DNA of 64,000 nt from Larus michahellis (lineage: Eukaryota > Chordata > Aves > Charadriiformes > Laridae), in the NCBI RefSeq assembly GCF_964199755.1, contig NC_133906.1:13489378-13553377 (forward strand), read 5' to 3'. A program made the translations under genes and the position numbers. Shown piece by piece: positions 11,891 through 22,145 of the stretch; within the stretch, counting starts at the first letter, position 1; each line of letters starts with the position of its first letter. The notes under the pieces were generated by a model. The model was not told the DNA's origin. It worked only from the letters and a program-made list of their open reading frames with translations, and did not search any database.

Positions 11891-11950
11891 AAGACATCAA
11901 TAAAGAAATAGGGTGCGAACAGCCGGCAACGGCAAAAGCCCCACCCCAGG

Positions 11951-12160
11951 CAAAAAAAAAAAAGGGGGGGGGAAAAAAGAGGGGGTGGACAAAAAAAGGG
12001 GGGGGCAGAAAAAAAAGAGGGGGAGGAGGGCAAAGAAGGGGGGAAGTAGGGCAAAAAAAAAGGGGGGGCAAAAAAAAAAGGGGGTGAGAAAAAGGGGGAA
12101 AAAAAAAGGGGGTTGAGAAAAAGGGGGGAAAAAAAAAAAGGGGGTTGAGAAAAAGGGCAG
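11951..12160 (+). repeat. A/G polypurine tract with tandem sub-repeats
   Basis: About 210 bases consist almost only of alternating runs of A (6-12) and G (4-8) on the + strand. The distal part is a tandem repeat of a unit of about 30 bases (GGGGTTGAGAAAAAGGGG plus an A run). The tract directly abuts the CpG island and should be prone to triplex or G-quadruplex structure and to length variation. Confidence 0.9.
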
Positions 12161-12636
12161 GAGGAGCAGCCTGAGCCCCCCCACTCACTGCCCTTCCCCA
12201 GCCCCACTTGGAGCCCCACTGTCACCGGGAAGGGACCGGGTCTGCCCGGGCGGGGGCCCAGCGGCCCCCCCAAAGTGCGGACTTGCCACTTGCCCCAGCA
12301 GCACCTCGCCAGCCCGGGCCAGACGGGAACTTCTCCATTCCAGACCGAAAAGTCAGCGATTCTGCGAGGGAACCCAGCAGGGAGTCACATGCTGCGGGGC
12401 ATCGCTGCCACCCACGGCGGGGGCGTAGGGAGCAAACACGGGTGGCATGGTCTCTCCTGCCCTCCCCAAAGGAGGCGAGGGTGGCTGTGTGGCGGGGACG
12501 GCCACCCTGCTTTGAGATTTCAGCCACAGAAGGTGAATCGGTGGCTGGGGGTCTCCAGTGGGGCATCAGGAGATGTTAAAAACCAATAATTAAAAAAAAA
12601 AAATCTGTGCTTCTTTCAGAAGAAATCACTCACTCC

Positions 12637-13152
12637 CATGAGACCCCCCTGCAGTGCTGCCTCCAGCTCTGGGGCACCAACAGCAGAAGGACACGGAGCT
12701 GTTGGAGCGGGGCCAGAGGAGGCCCCGGAGATGCTGGGAGGGCTGGAGCCCCTCTGCTGTGAGGACAGGCTGAGAGAGCTGGGGGGGTTCAGCCTGGAGA
12801 AGAGAAGGCTCCGGGGAGACCTTGGAGCCCCTTCCAGTCCCTCAAGGGGCTCCAGGAAAGCTGGGGAGGGACTCTGGATCAGGGAGGGGAGCCATAGGAG
12901 GAGGGGGAACGGTTTTAAACTGGAAGAGGGGAGATTTAGATGAGAGATTAGGAAGGAATTGTTTGCTGTGAGGGTGGTGAGCCCCTGGCCCAGGTTGCCC
13001 AGAGAAGCTGTGGCTGCCCCATCCCTGGAGGGGTTCAAGGCCAGGTTGGACGGGGCTTGGAGCAACCTGGTGTGGTGGGAGGTGTCCCTGCCCAGGGCAG
13101 GAGTGGGACTGGATGGTCTTTAAGGTCCCTTCCAACCCAAACCAGTCTATGA
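12637..13152 (+). mobile_element. CR1 LINE 3' fragment, about 0.5 kb
   Basis: A long sense CR1 copy runs from the CTCTGGGGCACCAACAGCAG block through GAGCCCCTCTGCTGTGAGGA and CTGGCCCAGGTTGCCCAGAG to the GGTCCCTTCCAACCCAAACC end with a degenerate octamer. It is close in sequence to antisense copies at 35358, 40037 and 55557, which suggests the same fairly young subfamily. Confidence 0.92.
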
Positions 13153-15944
13153 AATCACACCTGTTTGACAGGGGAAGGTGATGCATTTGTACAGGGGACC
13201 CACATGGGACAGCCATTCCCTGCAAGGTGTCCCCTTGCCCTGGGTGTCACACCTGGCTGGCGGGTGCTGTTTCAGGGTGTCCCTCCATTCCTCGGTGTAG
13301 AAAAGGATGCGAGGGGTCCTTGGCCCTGCCACAGACCCACCGATGTCCCTCCAGCACATGGGACATGGTCATCTGAACTACGACAAGCTCTCCGGCGTCC
13401 AGCTGGGCACGTCCCTTAGCTTTTCCCTTTTCAGGGGAAAGGCCAGCACACACAGCACCCCCTTTTACAGGGTCTAAAAGCAATGCCCGAAAGTGACATT
13501 ATTTTAAAATTATTTTAAATAATTATTTTAAAATTGCATTGTTATCAAATAAGGCTGCTGTTCTCACCTGTGGTCTATATTTGGAGAGAGATGTTTACAG
13601 TCAGCATGAAGGTTAATAGCCAATAAATAATAATAAACAAAACAGGGAATACGACTCAAATATTTTAACATCTGTTGCTTGCAGCACAACATTTTCACTA
13701 TTTGCTGAGGTCGCCCTATGAGGTCCTCGATACCAACCTGCCCTGGTCCCCTCCCAGTGCCTCCCAGCACAACCCGGGCTCCTGTCCTGCCGCAGGACCT
13801 AGCTCAGGCTGGGTGCCAGCCACCATCCCAGCACATCCCGCCTTCGCTGGCCCGTCCCTTGGCTCCCAACGGTGCTAACGTGACAAGCCCAGCAGCGCTT
13901 TTTCAGCATCTCCAAGAGCTTCCTTTTTTGGCAGCGCCCTTGCACAAGGCTGGGATGGAGCATTTCAAACACCCCGAGGCAGAGCAGAGGTGACACGCTC
14001 AGGGGTCACCGCACTGCAGCCTCCGCACCAAGACGGCTTTTCCTGAAGAGTTACAGTATGTTCCCAGGGTGTCCCTGCCTCTGTGCTCGCAGGTACCCTG
14101 GCCCTCTCCAGCTGTCAGGCTCGGCCGGTCGGCAACAGCGCGGTGCAGGCGGGAGCTCCGTGGGTGCAGTAGTGTGGAGAGGGTGGGCAGGAGGCGGGTG
14201 GTGGCCCTGGTGAGCCCCCAGCCCAAGCATGGTGCGAGCGGGACCTTGCCTACGCCTGCGATGGGCTGGAGGCACAGCACCACGCGGCCGCTGGCTCTGC
14301 TGGCCTGTCCTTCCCCTTCCCACAGCTGGGAAGTTCGGCACCTTTTCCCATCAGTCCAGGAAAGAGAAAACCCTCCCAGCTCGGAGCCAGGCAAGAAGCA
14401 CAGCCAGCCTTGCCCACAGTGTGCTGCTTGTCCTGCGGGCTGCGGCTCCCTTTGGCTTCACTCCTGCTCTTCAGGTGGCCGCTTGGGTGAGTGGGTTCAT
14501 CCAGAGCTGTTACCTTCAGGCGGATACTCTAAGGGCATGTAAGAAAATAAACCTTTAGCACCCAACTCACCTCATTTTTCTACTGTCGTCAGCCTCAGCT
14601 GCATCCGTGGGACTTCAGCAGTGTGAAATGAATGGATGCCCCATTCAGCTTCACATGGGTCAGCTACCAGGACGCCCGGGCACCTCGGGACAGCATTGCC
14701 CCACTGCTGCCCCTGCCTGGGCTGGCAGAGCAGCTCAGCCATGGCCATGACCCACAGGCACCGAGAGAGAACCCCCCTCTCTCTGACCTTTGGCAGGGAG
14801 GCTCAGGCTGTTGCAGGTCTGCACCCTCGTTAGGCAAACTCATCACAGCTGCCAGGTGCCTGCAGCTCACAGGGCTTTCCTTGGCAAATAGGTCGTGAAA
14901 GGTCCACATCCTCCTGCAAGGTTGAGAGAAAAGTAAAGAGTGGGGGAAGTCCGGGGAGACAAATCAAATTCTTGGAATTTCCTTTTTTCCCACCAAACCA
15001 AGCCCAGAAGCTCATTTTGGTTTAGTTTAATAATTCACCGTGCCATCAGTGGGGAGAACTGAATTGATTTTGGGTCCTGAGATAGGTCTGTCCAGTTCCA
15101 GGAAACCGTAAACGGCCCATCCCAGGATATATTTATTGTAGCCTATGGATCAGAGCGCTTGCTAGTATTACCTCATGCCATCTGGGCAGAGTTTCAACAT
15201 TGCTGATATTATTCATTCTCCTGCATGTGCTTCAACCAAACTTCCTTTTTGTAAGAGAGGCATTTATAAGAAATGGAAACAGCTCGCAGCAAGTCCTGCA
15301 CTCTCAGGGCTACCAACTGAGAAGCAGCTATTTATTTTTTTTTTGGCTTTTAGCGGTTTTTGAGGCTGGCACTCCATCTCTGCTCCTCGAGTCTGCCCTG
15401 CATTAACCCCTCTCAGCCCAGAGAGCCCGTAGGAGGGACATGCGCTGGCATGAGGCTGTGACAGTTTTCGGTACTCGTTAGCAGGCAACCGTGGCATTCC
15501 CCAGGTGACGGTGAATGCTCCGCACCCATTTTGTATGCCCCAGTTAGCCATGCCGAAAAGAAACAATCATTTCTGAGTGTGATGGGGAAAGGGGAGGAAG
15601 GCAAGTGGGGGAGAAAGTGACAAAGGGTTTGCATTAGAGTGGGTTTGTCCCAAAACAGGTAGAAAGGAGGAACAAACCCCCAGCAGAGCGGGGTGTGGAA
15701 GGACTGTTGAGTGCTGGTGGGCATGGAGAGGTCATGATACAGCGATGGAAGGAAGCAGCCAGGGCCCGCGAGGAAGCAGATAAGAGGCTCTCTCTCGCGG
15801 TGGTCCCGCTCTTCCCCTCCGCAAACCCCTGCTCCATCCTGTGGTTGTTCACTCCCCCCACCCAAATACTGTCCGGGCATGCAGACCTTGGCTCCGCTCC
15901 CTCCCAGGGCTCGCTGCCATCTGCCAGAGGCAGCTTTCTGTGGC
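13153..15944. other. Intergenic, no gene recognised
   Basis: Mixed GC sequence with a short palindromic AT stretch (ATTTTAAAATTATTTTAAAT type) at 13500-13540. No exon with convincing splice sites and protein similarity was recognised, and no RNA gene was seen. Confidence 0.5.
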
Positions 15945-16135
15945 AGCCCCCATCCCCATCTCCCCATGTTCCCATCCCCCCGCTCCTTCTCCCCATCTCC
16001 CCACCTCCCCTCTCCCACCTCCCCCTCTCCCACTCTTCCCATCTCCCATCTCCCCATCTTCTATCTCCCATCTCCCACCTCCCCATATCCCCTCTCCCCA
16101 ACTCCCCATCTCCCATCTGCCAGTCTCCCCATCAC
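15945..16135. repeat. CT-rich minisatellite (CTCCCCATCTCCCAT type)
   Basis: About 190 bases of imperfect tandem units, 6-15 bases long, combine CTCCCC, CATCTCCC and CACCTCCC. The minus strand is correspondingly GGGAGATGGGGAGATGG-like and has potential to form G-quadruplexes. The long frames crossing it on both strands are repeat translations, not genes. Confidence 0.88.
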
Positions 16136-19100
16136 TGGAGCAGGGATTCCCTGCTTCTCCCCAGCTTCTCCACTGGTTGGATTCAGAGTCCCGGGGCAGA
16201 AAAACCTTCAAAGCAAAGACAGCCATCAACACTTGACATTGAGCTCAAGCTCTTTCCCCCCAAGACCAAGACACCTTCGGGATTTACAACTGGAGGATCA
16301 TTTGCCCTTTCCACACCTCGTGGAGCGCAGGGCCGGTGCCTTTGCTGCATGGCATGTGCAGTAAACGAGGTGCTACGGGGCATCCCCGCCCTGCCGCACA
16401 CACCCCCATGCTCCTGCAGCATCGCCTCCCGTGAGGGAAGGGCAATCTACCTCCTGCTCGGCTTGGAAGGGAGGCCTGGGCTGGGAAGTTATCAGAAAGC
16501 TGATTGATAGACTCCTATGCTGCTGCTCCGGCAAACCTGGAGGTGGACATGGCTCGGGAGTGTGCAGCCGCCTCTGCAACAGCTTTTGCACTGGAGTGTG
16601 CTGGTTTTCTCCCCTTCACTCCCCAGCTCCTCAGAAAGTATTTCTGGATGTTCAGAGCCCTGTTTGCCTGGGGGTAAAGCATGGAAGGTCTCATGGAAGG
16701 TCTCATCCCCACAATGGAGGAGCATCGCAGAGACAGGGTGGAAAAGACGCTGCTTTTGCACTGCCAGAAAAGCAGCCTGCTCTGGGCAGTCCTGGCTCCA
16801 GGCTGGGCACCCACGGGCAAGAACGTTTGTGCCACCTGTCACTGGGGGGGGACAGCTGGGCCTTCAGCTGGAGGCAGCAGGCTGGGCTGTCGGGGAACAG
16901 CACCGCCGGCTGGGCACTGCCCGTTCCGCTGCACACGCCGTTCAGTATTAACCACCGTTTGTTTCACACAGCACAGGAGCGAAGGCATCTTGAGCTGCTT
17001 TTTATAGCAGATTAACCAACCGTGGCAGCAAAGACAGGGAACAAAGGACCACCTTGGAGCAAGTGTGCCCAGTTCCTAACCCTCCCTTCTCGTGGGCATC
17101 GCCAGGGTCTCTGCGGCCGGTGCCGCGCGGTTCCTGCTTTTTAGCATTACTTGAAATACAGTCTTCCTAAAAGCACCTTATTTCAGGGCACTGCTGACGG
17201 AGACAGAGAGGTGCCTGTTACCGAATAACAAATACCACTTGCTGGGGCATCAGTTGGGGATTTGGTTTTATTTTAAATAAAAATGTTATTAAATATTTCC
17301 TCTGCATTAGGAAAACAAGCCCAGACTTGGGATCTCCCTGCATCGGGTAAACGTGATCAAATATTTTAGCCATCTGTTTCTCCGTGTCTCAATTTACCAT
17401 TAAACCAAGAGAACGGGCAAATCACAGGGGTAATACTGAAAAGGGAGGAGGTTAAGGGAGTTGAGAGCCAAAAGGAGTAAGAAGGCTGTGAAATAAAGCT
17501 GGAGCAGGGCTGCAACTCTGCAGAGCGTCAGAGATGGTGGCGTTCATGGCAGCTCTTGCTGGGCGATAACCTGGGTGGAGCAGAACAGGTTTATGGCCAA
17601 CCATTTATTGACTCCTTGAGGTGCATGGATTATTCCTTCTTCATACTTTTATACAAGTACACGGCAAATTTAGGTGCATATTCTTGCTACATTGCTGAAA
17701 CAGCAGTGGTATAGCGGTATAAATGGGAGGAAGGAGTCAGTTTTGTGAGGAGAAGGATTTGTAACCGTGGCGTAAAGTGTAAGGAGAACCCGACACACAA
17801 TAACATCGGTAAGAGACAACTTGTTATTTCCTTGTTTCAGCCCAGAGATAACAAAGAAGCAAACAAACACAAGGCATCCCAGCTTGGGCAGGTCATGTTC
17901 CATGGAAACCTGCTGTGCAGATATGGGAAAGAGCACAGATATACATGTCAATTAAGTTCCACTGAGTAGGATCTCTGTGGGCTGAAGCCAGAACAAAGAA
18001 GTGGAGGTTTAGGGCTGGGACTGTTAACCTGCCTTCATGCGTTTCTATTCTAGGTCTATGGGTCTGTCGCCGGGTGCCATTTCCTGGCAATGAGACATAC
18101 TAAAACCAGCCAGTAAGGATCATAGCAGTGCTGAACTCATATATCAAACAAGCCACCGTAGTCATTTAAAGTACCTCAGATACATTTAGTGTACGCACAC
18201 TTTGGCCCATCAGACCAGGAAGCTCAGAATTCATTTTTCTCAAAGCTGGCTGAGGGGGTAAAAACAAACCACGGGCGGTTGGAGCTTGAAAGGAAGGGCA
18301 ACCTGATCTTTTTTGTCAATATTTAGGTTGTATAAGAGGTGTTGTGACTATTTTTGTGGGGGACATTTGCACTGGAACCTCAAATACCTTCTGTCATCTC
18401 TTTTTCAAGCTACTTTTATGTTACTTCTTCCTACTTTAGATTTCTGGACATGTTATGCTGAGGAGTGAACCTATGCCTCTCACACAGCTATAAATGTCCC
18501 CACCTTGTCTGTGCCACTCTTCTTCTTTTATTATTTGTTTAATTTCCCTAACATGTTATATCTTTCTTTACACTGAAAGCGCACTGGCAAATGGTGCCTC
18601 ACCCAGCACCAAAGCCCTGACTGGAGGACACTACCACAAGATAAAGTGTCAAGCAGACAAAAAAAAATAAGTTTACAGAAAGCACATGACACCTACAGGG
18701 TGGGTGTTTTTTTTTTTTTTTCTGCACTTAAATCCACGATTGGGCTTTTCTTTTATCTTTATATTAAAAAAGGAGAACCCTCGCCAGTCCAGGCAGTGTG
18801 CGTGTGTCCTGCTCTTTGCCTGGGCATCTCTCTGCTTTTCTCACAATATACCTCTCTCCTGTTGCGTACGACCTCAGACCTGCCTTGAAAGTATTGAAAA
18901 TTGAAGAATAAATAAAAATGCTCTCCTATTCTGCTGGACTGAAGGCTGGATTGAAGGCATTGAGTGCAAATCTAATCTCACTCTCATCCGGATCCAGTGG
19001 ATTGGAGAGAAATCCTGATGGTTTCAGTAGCCTTCTATCAAGCCATCATTTCTCTTACACGGTCTTCATCCACAAACGGTAGGAGAGGACAATACCAGTG

Positions 19101-20216
19101 GTCACCCTTTATGCCTCCTAACACAGTTCTTCCGGATCAGCTCAGCCCAGGCCAGGGGAAGATGGAAGAAAAAAATTCCCCGAGTTTTGCAAAATGCCTG
19201 CCTTGCCCTGCATTGCCGTTCACACAAGGGGGACGATGGGCAGCACATCTCATGCTGTAAGCTATTGCACAACCTATGGCAAACGCGTGCTGTGAAATCA
19301 GAGCCTCCGCAAATCTTAAACCCCTGCAGCAAAGCGACCGAGACCGGATCTTAGCTGGGAGCTTTATGGGAAGAAGCACTGAAACCAGACTGTGCTACAG
19401 CTCTAACTAGGCTGAGCAATCCCGTTTGACTGTTGAGTTTCAAACCTATGACGGAACAAGCCCTGGCAGTGTCTGGAGCACCACTTCTCACCAGAAAAGT
19501 GGTCTGCTGAGACCCTGTGGAGACCTGTGTGACAGGCCAGTCCCCTGGCTTAGGAGGACCGCGACGTGCAGAGGAATTGCTCTGGTGACTCCACTGACCC
19601 ATTTCTTCCAGCCTCTGCTGCCACCACTGGGGGGAATCGGGCTGACACTGGACAACTCGTTGCATCTGACCACTACACACACCATGAAAGCGTAAATGCA
19701 GAGGAGATTGTCAGGAGCATTGCTCACCACCTTCATATATTTCCTTTTCTATTGACCCGACCTTCTTTCTACCACCCGTGACCCTCTAGGCCCTACCGCA
19801 TCCCTTCTGCAAATTGCTAAATCTGAATAAATAAAAATACAGCTCTGTCGCTCCCTGTTCATTAGTCCTGCTGTCAATAGCAAGACTGTGCCCTTTGGAG
19901 CCGGTACCAGCCCAGAGTCCCGCGGCCATGCTCTGGGAAACCGGGCTGCTCAGAGGTGACACCGGGGCCGGTTCCTCGATGCGCTGCAGCAGGGTGACTG
20001 GGAGCAGCCCAGCTGCTGGCCGAGCTCCCACCTGGCTCACAATCGCCTCATCGGGACCCTGTTTTTCATTCACTTCCTTTCCAAATTTTTGCGGGTTGCT
20101 CTGGGCTGGCGGAATGTCTGGGAGTCTGCATATTGGGATTGCCGGGCTGCATCCAGCTGCCCGGGATGTGCCTAAACAGTGGCTGCAGCGGGGGAGCATG
20201 GGCCGGGGCTGAGCCC
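16136..20216. other. Intergenic upstream of IRF1, no gene recognised
   Basis: Includes a short perfect 15-base tandem duplication (ATGGAAGGTCTC units) at 16680-16708 and a T16-like run near 18708. Splice-like sites occur at background frequency. No coding exon was recognised. Confidence 0.5.
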
Positions 20217-20577
20217 CTTTGGGGGGATTGGGGTTGGATCCCTCGGGGGATGGATCCCTTGGCGTGATGGGGGCTGGATCCCTGCATGGGATGGGGGCTG
20301 GCTCCCTCCGTGGGGATGGGGGCTGGATTGCTGCATGGGACGGGGGGCTGCATCCCTCAGGGGACTGGGGCTGGCTCCCTCCGTGGGATGGAGGCTGGAT
20401 CCCTGGGTTGGATGCGTGCTGGATCCCTCCATGGGGATGGGGGCTGGATCCCTCGGTGGGACGGGGCAGGATCCCTCCATGTGATGGGCGCTGGATCCCG
20501 CGGTGGGATGGGGGCTGCATCTCTCAGGGGGACAGGGGCTGGATCCCTCCGGGGGCTGGGGGCCGGATCCCGTGTGC
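20217..20577. repeat. GC-rich minisatellite with GGCTGGATCCCT core
   Basis: About 15 imperfect tandem units of roughly 22-28 bases share the core GGGGCTGGATCCCTCC and a GGGATGG spacer. Several units carry GGATCC. The array ends immediately before the IRF1 CpG island, about 340 bases upstream of the predicted IRF1 transcription start. Because most units are near multiples of three, several frames on both strands stay open through it (for example the minus-strand frame 19786-20520); these are repeat translations. Confidence 0.92.
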
Positions 20578-20599
20578 CGGGGCCCGTCCCCGGGGGTGC

Positions 20600-20919
20600 C
20601 GCCTGGGCGTTGCTCGAGGCGCCCCGCGCCCGCCGAGCCGCCCCCGCGCTGCCGGAGCCGCCCCCACGCGGGACAGCGGCCGGGGGGGGCGGGGCCGCGG
20701 CGCGCGGCGGGGGGCGGTGCTCTCCCTCCCGCTCCCCCCCCCCCCCCGCGCCGCTGGTGCTACAACAGCGTGATTTCCCCGAAGTGATGCCGCCGGCGGC
20801 AGCCAATGGGAGGCGCGGCCGCCCCCCGTGGCGGCGCTGATTGGCTGGGCCGCAGTCGGGCCCGGGGCGGCGGGGAATCCCGGGCCCCGCCGCGTTATAC
20901 CCGAGGGCGCGTCCCGCGG
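20600..20919 (+). promoter_or_regulatory. IRF1: IRF1 proximal promoter (CpG island, GAS and kappaB sites)
   Basis: Ordered motifs are a GC box near 20684-20695, a GAS element TTCCCCGAA at 20775-20783 in the context GATTTCCCCGAAGTGATG, CCAAT at 20803-20807, an inverted CCAAT (ATTGG) at 20840-20844, a kappaB site GGGGAATCCC at 20872-20881 and a TATA-like TTATAC at 20895-20900. Mammalian IRF1 promoters carry a GAS site and a GGGGAATCCC kappaB site in the same order, binding STAT1 and NF-kappaB respectively. The motif set therefore supports induction by interferon-gamma and inflammatory signals. The transcription start near 20920-20930 is inferred. Confidence 0.85.
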
Positions 20920-21010
20920 GCGGCAGAGGTGGGACGGCGGGCGGCGGTGTCGGACCGGTGCGCTCCCATCGGCTCGTCTCACCGCGGAACGCACGGCACA
21001 GCACAGCCAG
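20920..21010 (+). other. IRF1: IRF1 non-coding exon 1
   Basis: The 3' boundary is a good donor, CAG|GTGGGT, at 21010/21011. The 5' edge is inferred from the TATA-like motif. The exon contains no ATG, so no upstream ORF competes with the exon 2 start. A first exon that is entirely 5' UTR is the known IRF1 gene structure. Confidence 0.7.
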
Positions 21011-21602
21011 GTGGGTCCCGGGGCGTCCGCTCCCGTCGAGGAGCTCGTCCCCCCCCCACCCCGGCTTTGCAGCGCAGCGGGGGCTCCAGAAGAAGGCGTG
21101 CCCCGCAGGATCCCGGGGAGCGGCCGCGGGAGCACGGCACGGCTCCGCTCGCACAAGAAGGCGGGTTAAGGGAGCGGGGCTCGTCGCCCCCGCGGGCATC
21201 GGGCATCCCTGCGGCCCATTGCCCGACCCGCGGGAGGGGACGGGACGGGGCGGGATGTCCTCCCGCACCGCGGGGACGGGCACGTCCGGGCGTGGCTGCC
21301 GGAGGCTCAGCTCCGCCGTTGAGCCGCTGCCAGCGCCGAGCCCCGGGGCCGGATCCAGCGTCGCGGAGCCGCGGTTCCCGCGGGGTGACCCCGCGCCTCC
21401 CCGGGGTTGCGAGGGCGGGTGGGGGGGGACGCACCTTGTCCCGCCGCTGCCGAGCGCGTCGCTGGTGCGAGTTAGAAATGTGTTGTTTGGGAAATCTGTC
21501 TTGAAAAAAAACCACCGCAAACAGGAAATTTTTGTTCTGCAGAGGAAGGGCTGGGAGCGCCGGGCTGCCCCGCTCCGCCTGCGCGGCGGGGAGCAGGGTG
21601 GC

Positions 21603-21624
21603 GGGGGGGGGGGGGGGGGGGGGG
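21603..21624 (+). repeat. Poly(G)22 run in IRF1 intron 1
   Basis: An uninterrupted run of 22 G residues lies about 600 bases into the first intron, on the non-template strand of IRF1. Confidence 0.9.
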
Positions 21625-22145
21625 CTGCTAATTGGGGATTCCCCCCTGCAGCAAGGCCGGGCTCCCCCCCAACCTTGCGCAATTTAATTAATAATAAACT
21701 TTTAAGAAGGCGACTGTACAGTTAGTGCGTGTCTACGGTCGCGGGGGAGGGTCCGGCAGCCCCGCACCGGTCCCCGCGGGGAGACCCGCTCCCGGGAGAA
21801 CCGGGCCGGTGCTGGCCGTGGGATCCATCTCCGGGCGGGGGTCGGGGCCACGCAAAGCGCCCTCCGCAGCAGGGGCGAACGAACAGCCCCTGCGAACAGC
21901 CCCTTTCCAGGGTTCCAAGCTCCGGGGGTATTTTTGGCGCTCCCCGGGCAGAGCGGGAAGCGCGCCCCTCCGGGAGCAGGTGGAAGATGCCGAAAATGAG
22001 TTAAAATGCTGGACAAGTAGTTTTGTTTGCATCGGTGGCGTTAGTGGCAGTGCCTGCCGTGCAGGGGGAAGGGAGGGGTGGCATTGCAGGGTGGTTAAAG
22101 TAGTGATGAGGTTTTTGCTGATCTGTTAATTCTTCCACAGACACC

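Noticed and set aside
11359-12087. 242-codon plus-strand and 322-codon minus-strand frames in the upstream CpG island
   Set aside because: Both run through the GC island and then into the A/G tract, giving Lys/Gly or Phe/Pro repeats; no family similarity. The island is kept as a regulatory candidate only.
15695-16507. 270-codon plus-strand Pro/Ser/His-rich frame
   Set aside because: It is explained by the CT-rich minisatellite; no coding signature outside the repeat.
19786-20520. 244-codon minus-strand frame of PPSHGGIQP-like repeats
   Set aside because: It is a direct translation of the GGATCC minisatellite; parallel frames on both strands are equally open.
20357-21682. 441-codon minus-strand open frame across the IRF1 promoter and first exon
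   Set aside because: It is Pro/Arg/Ala/Gly-rich translation of a CpG island plus the adjoining minisatellite, antisense to IRF1 exon 1, with no domain; stops are rare in such DNA.
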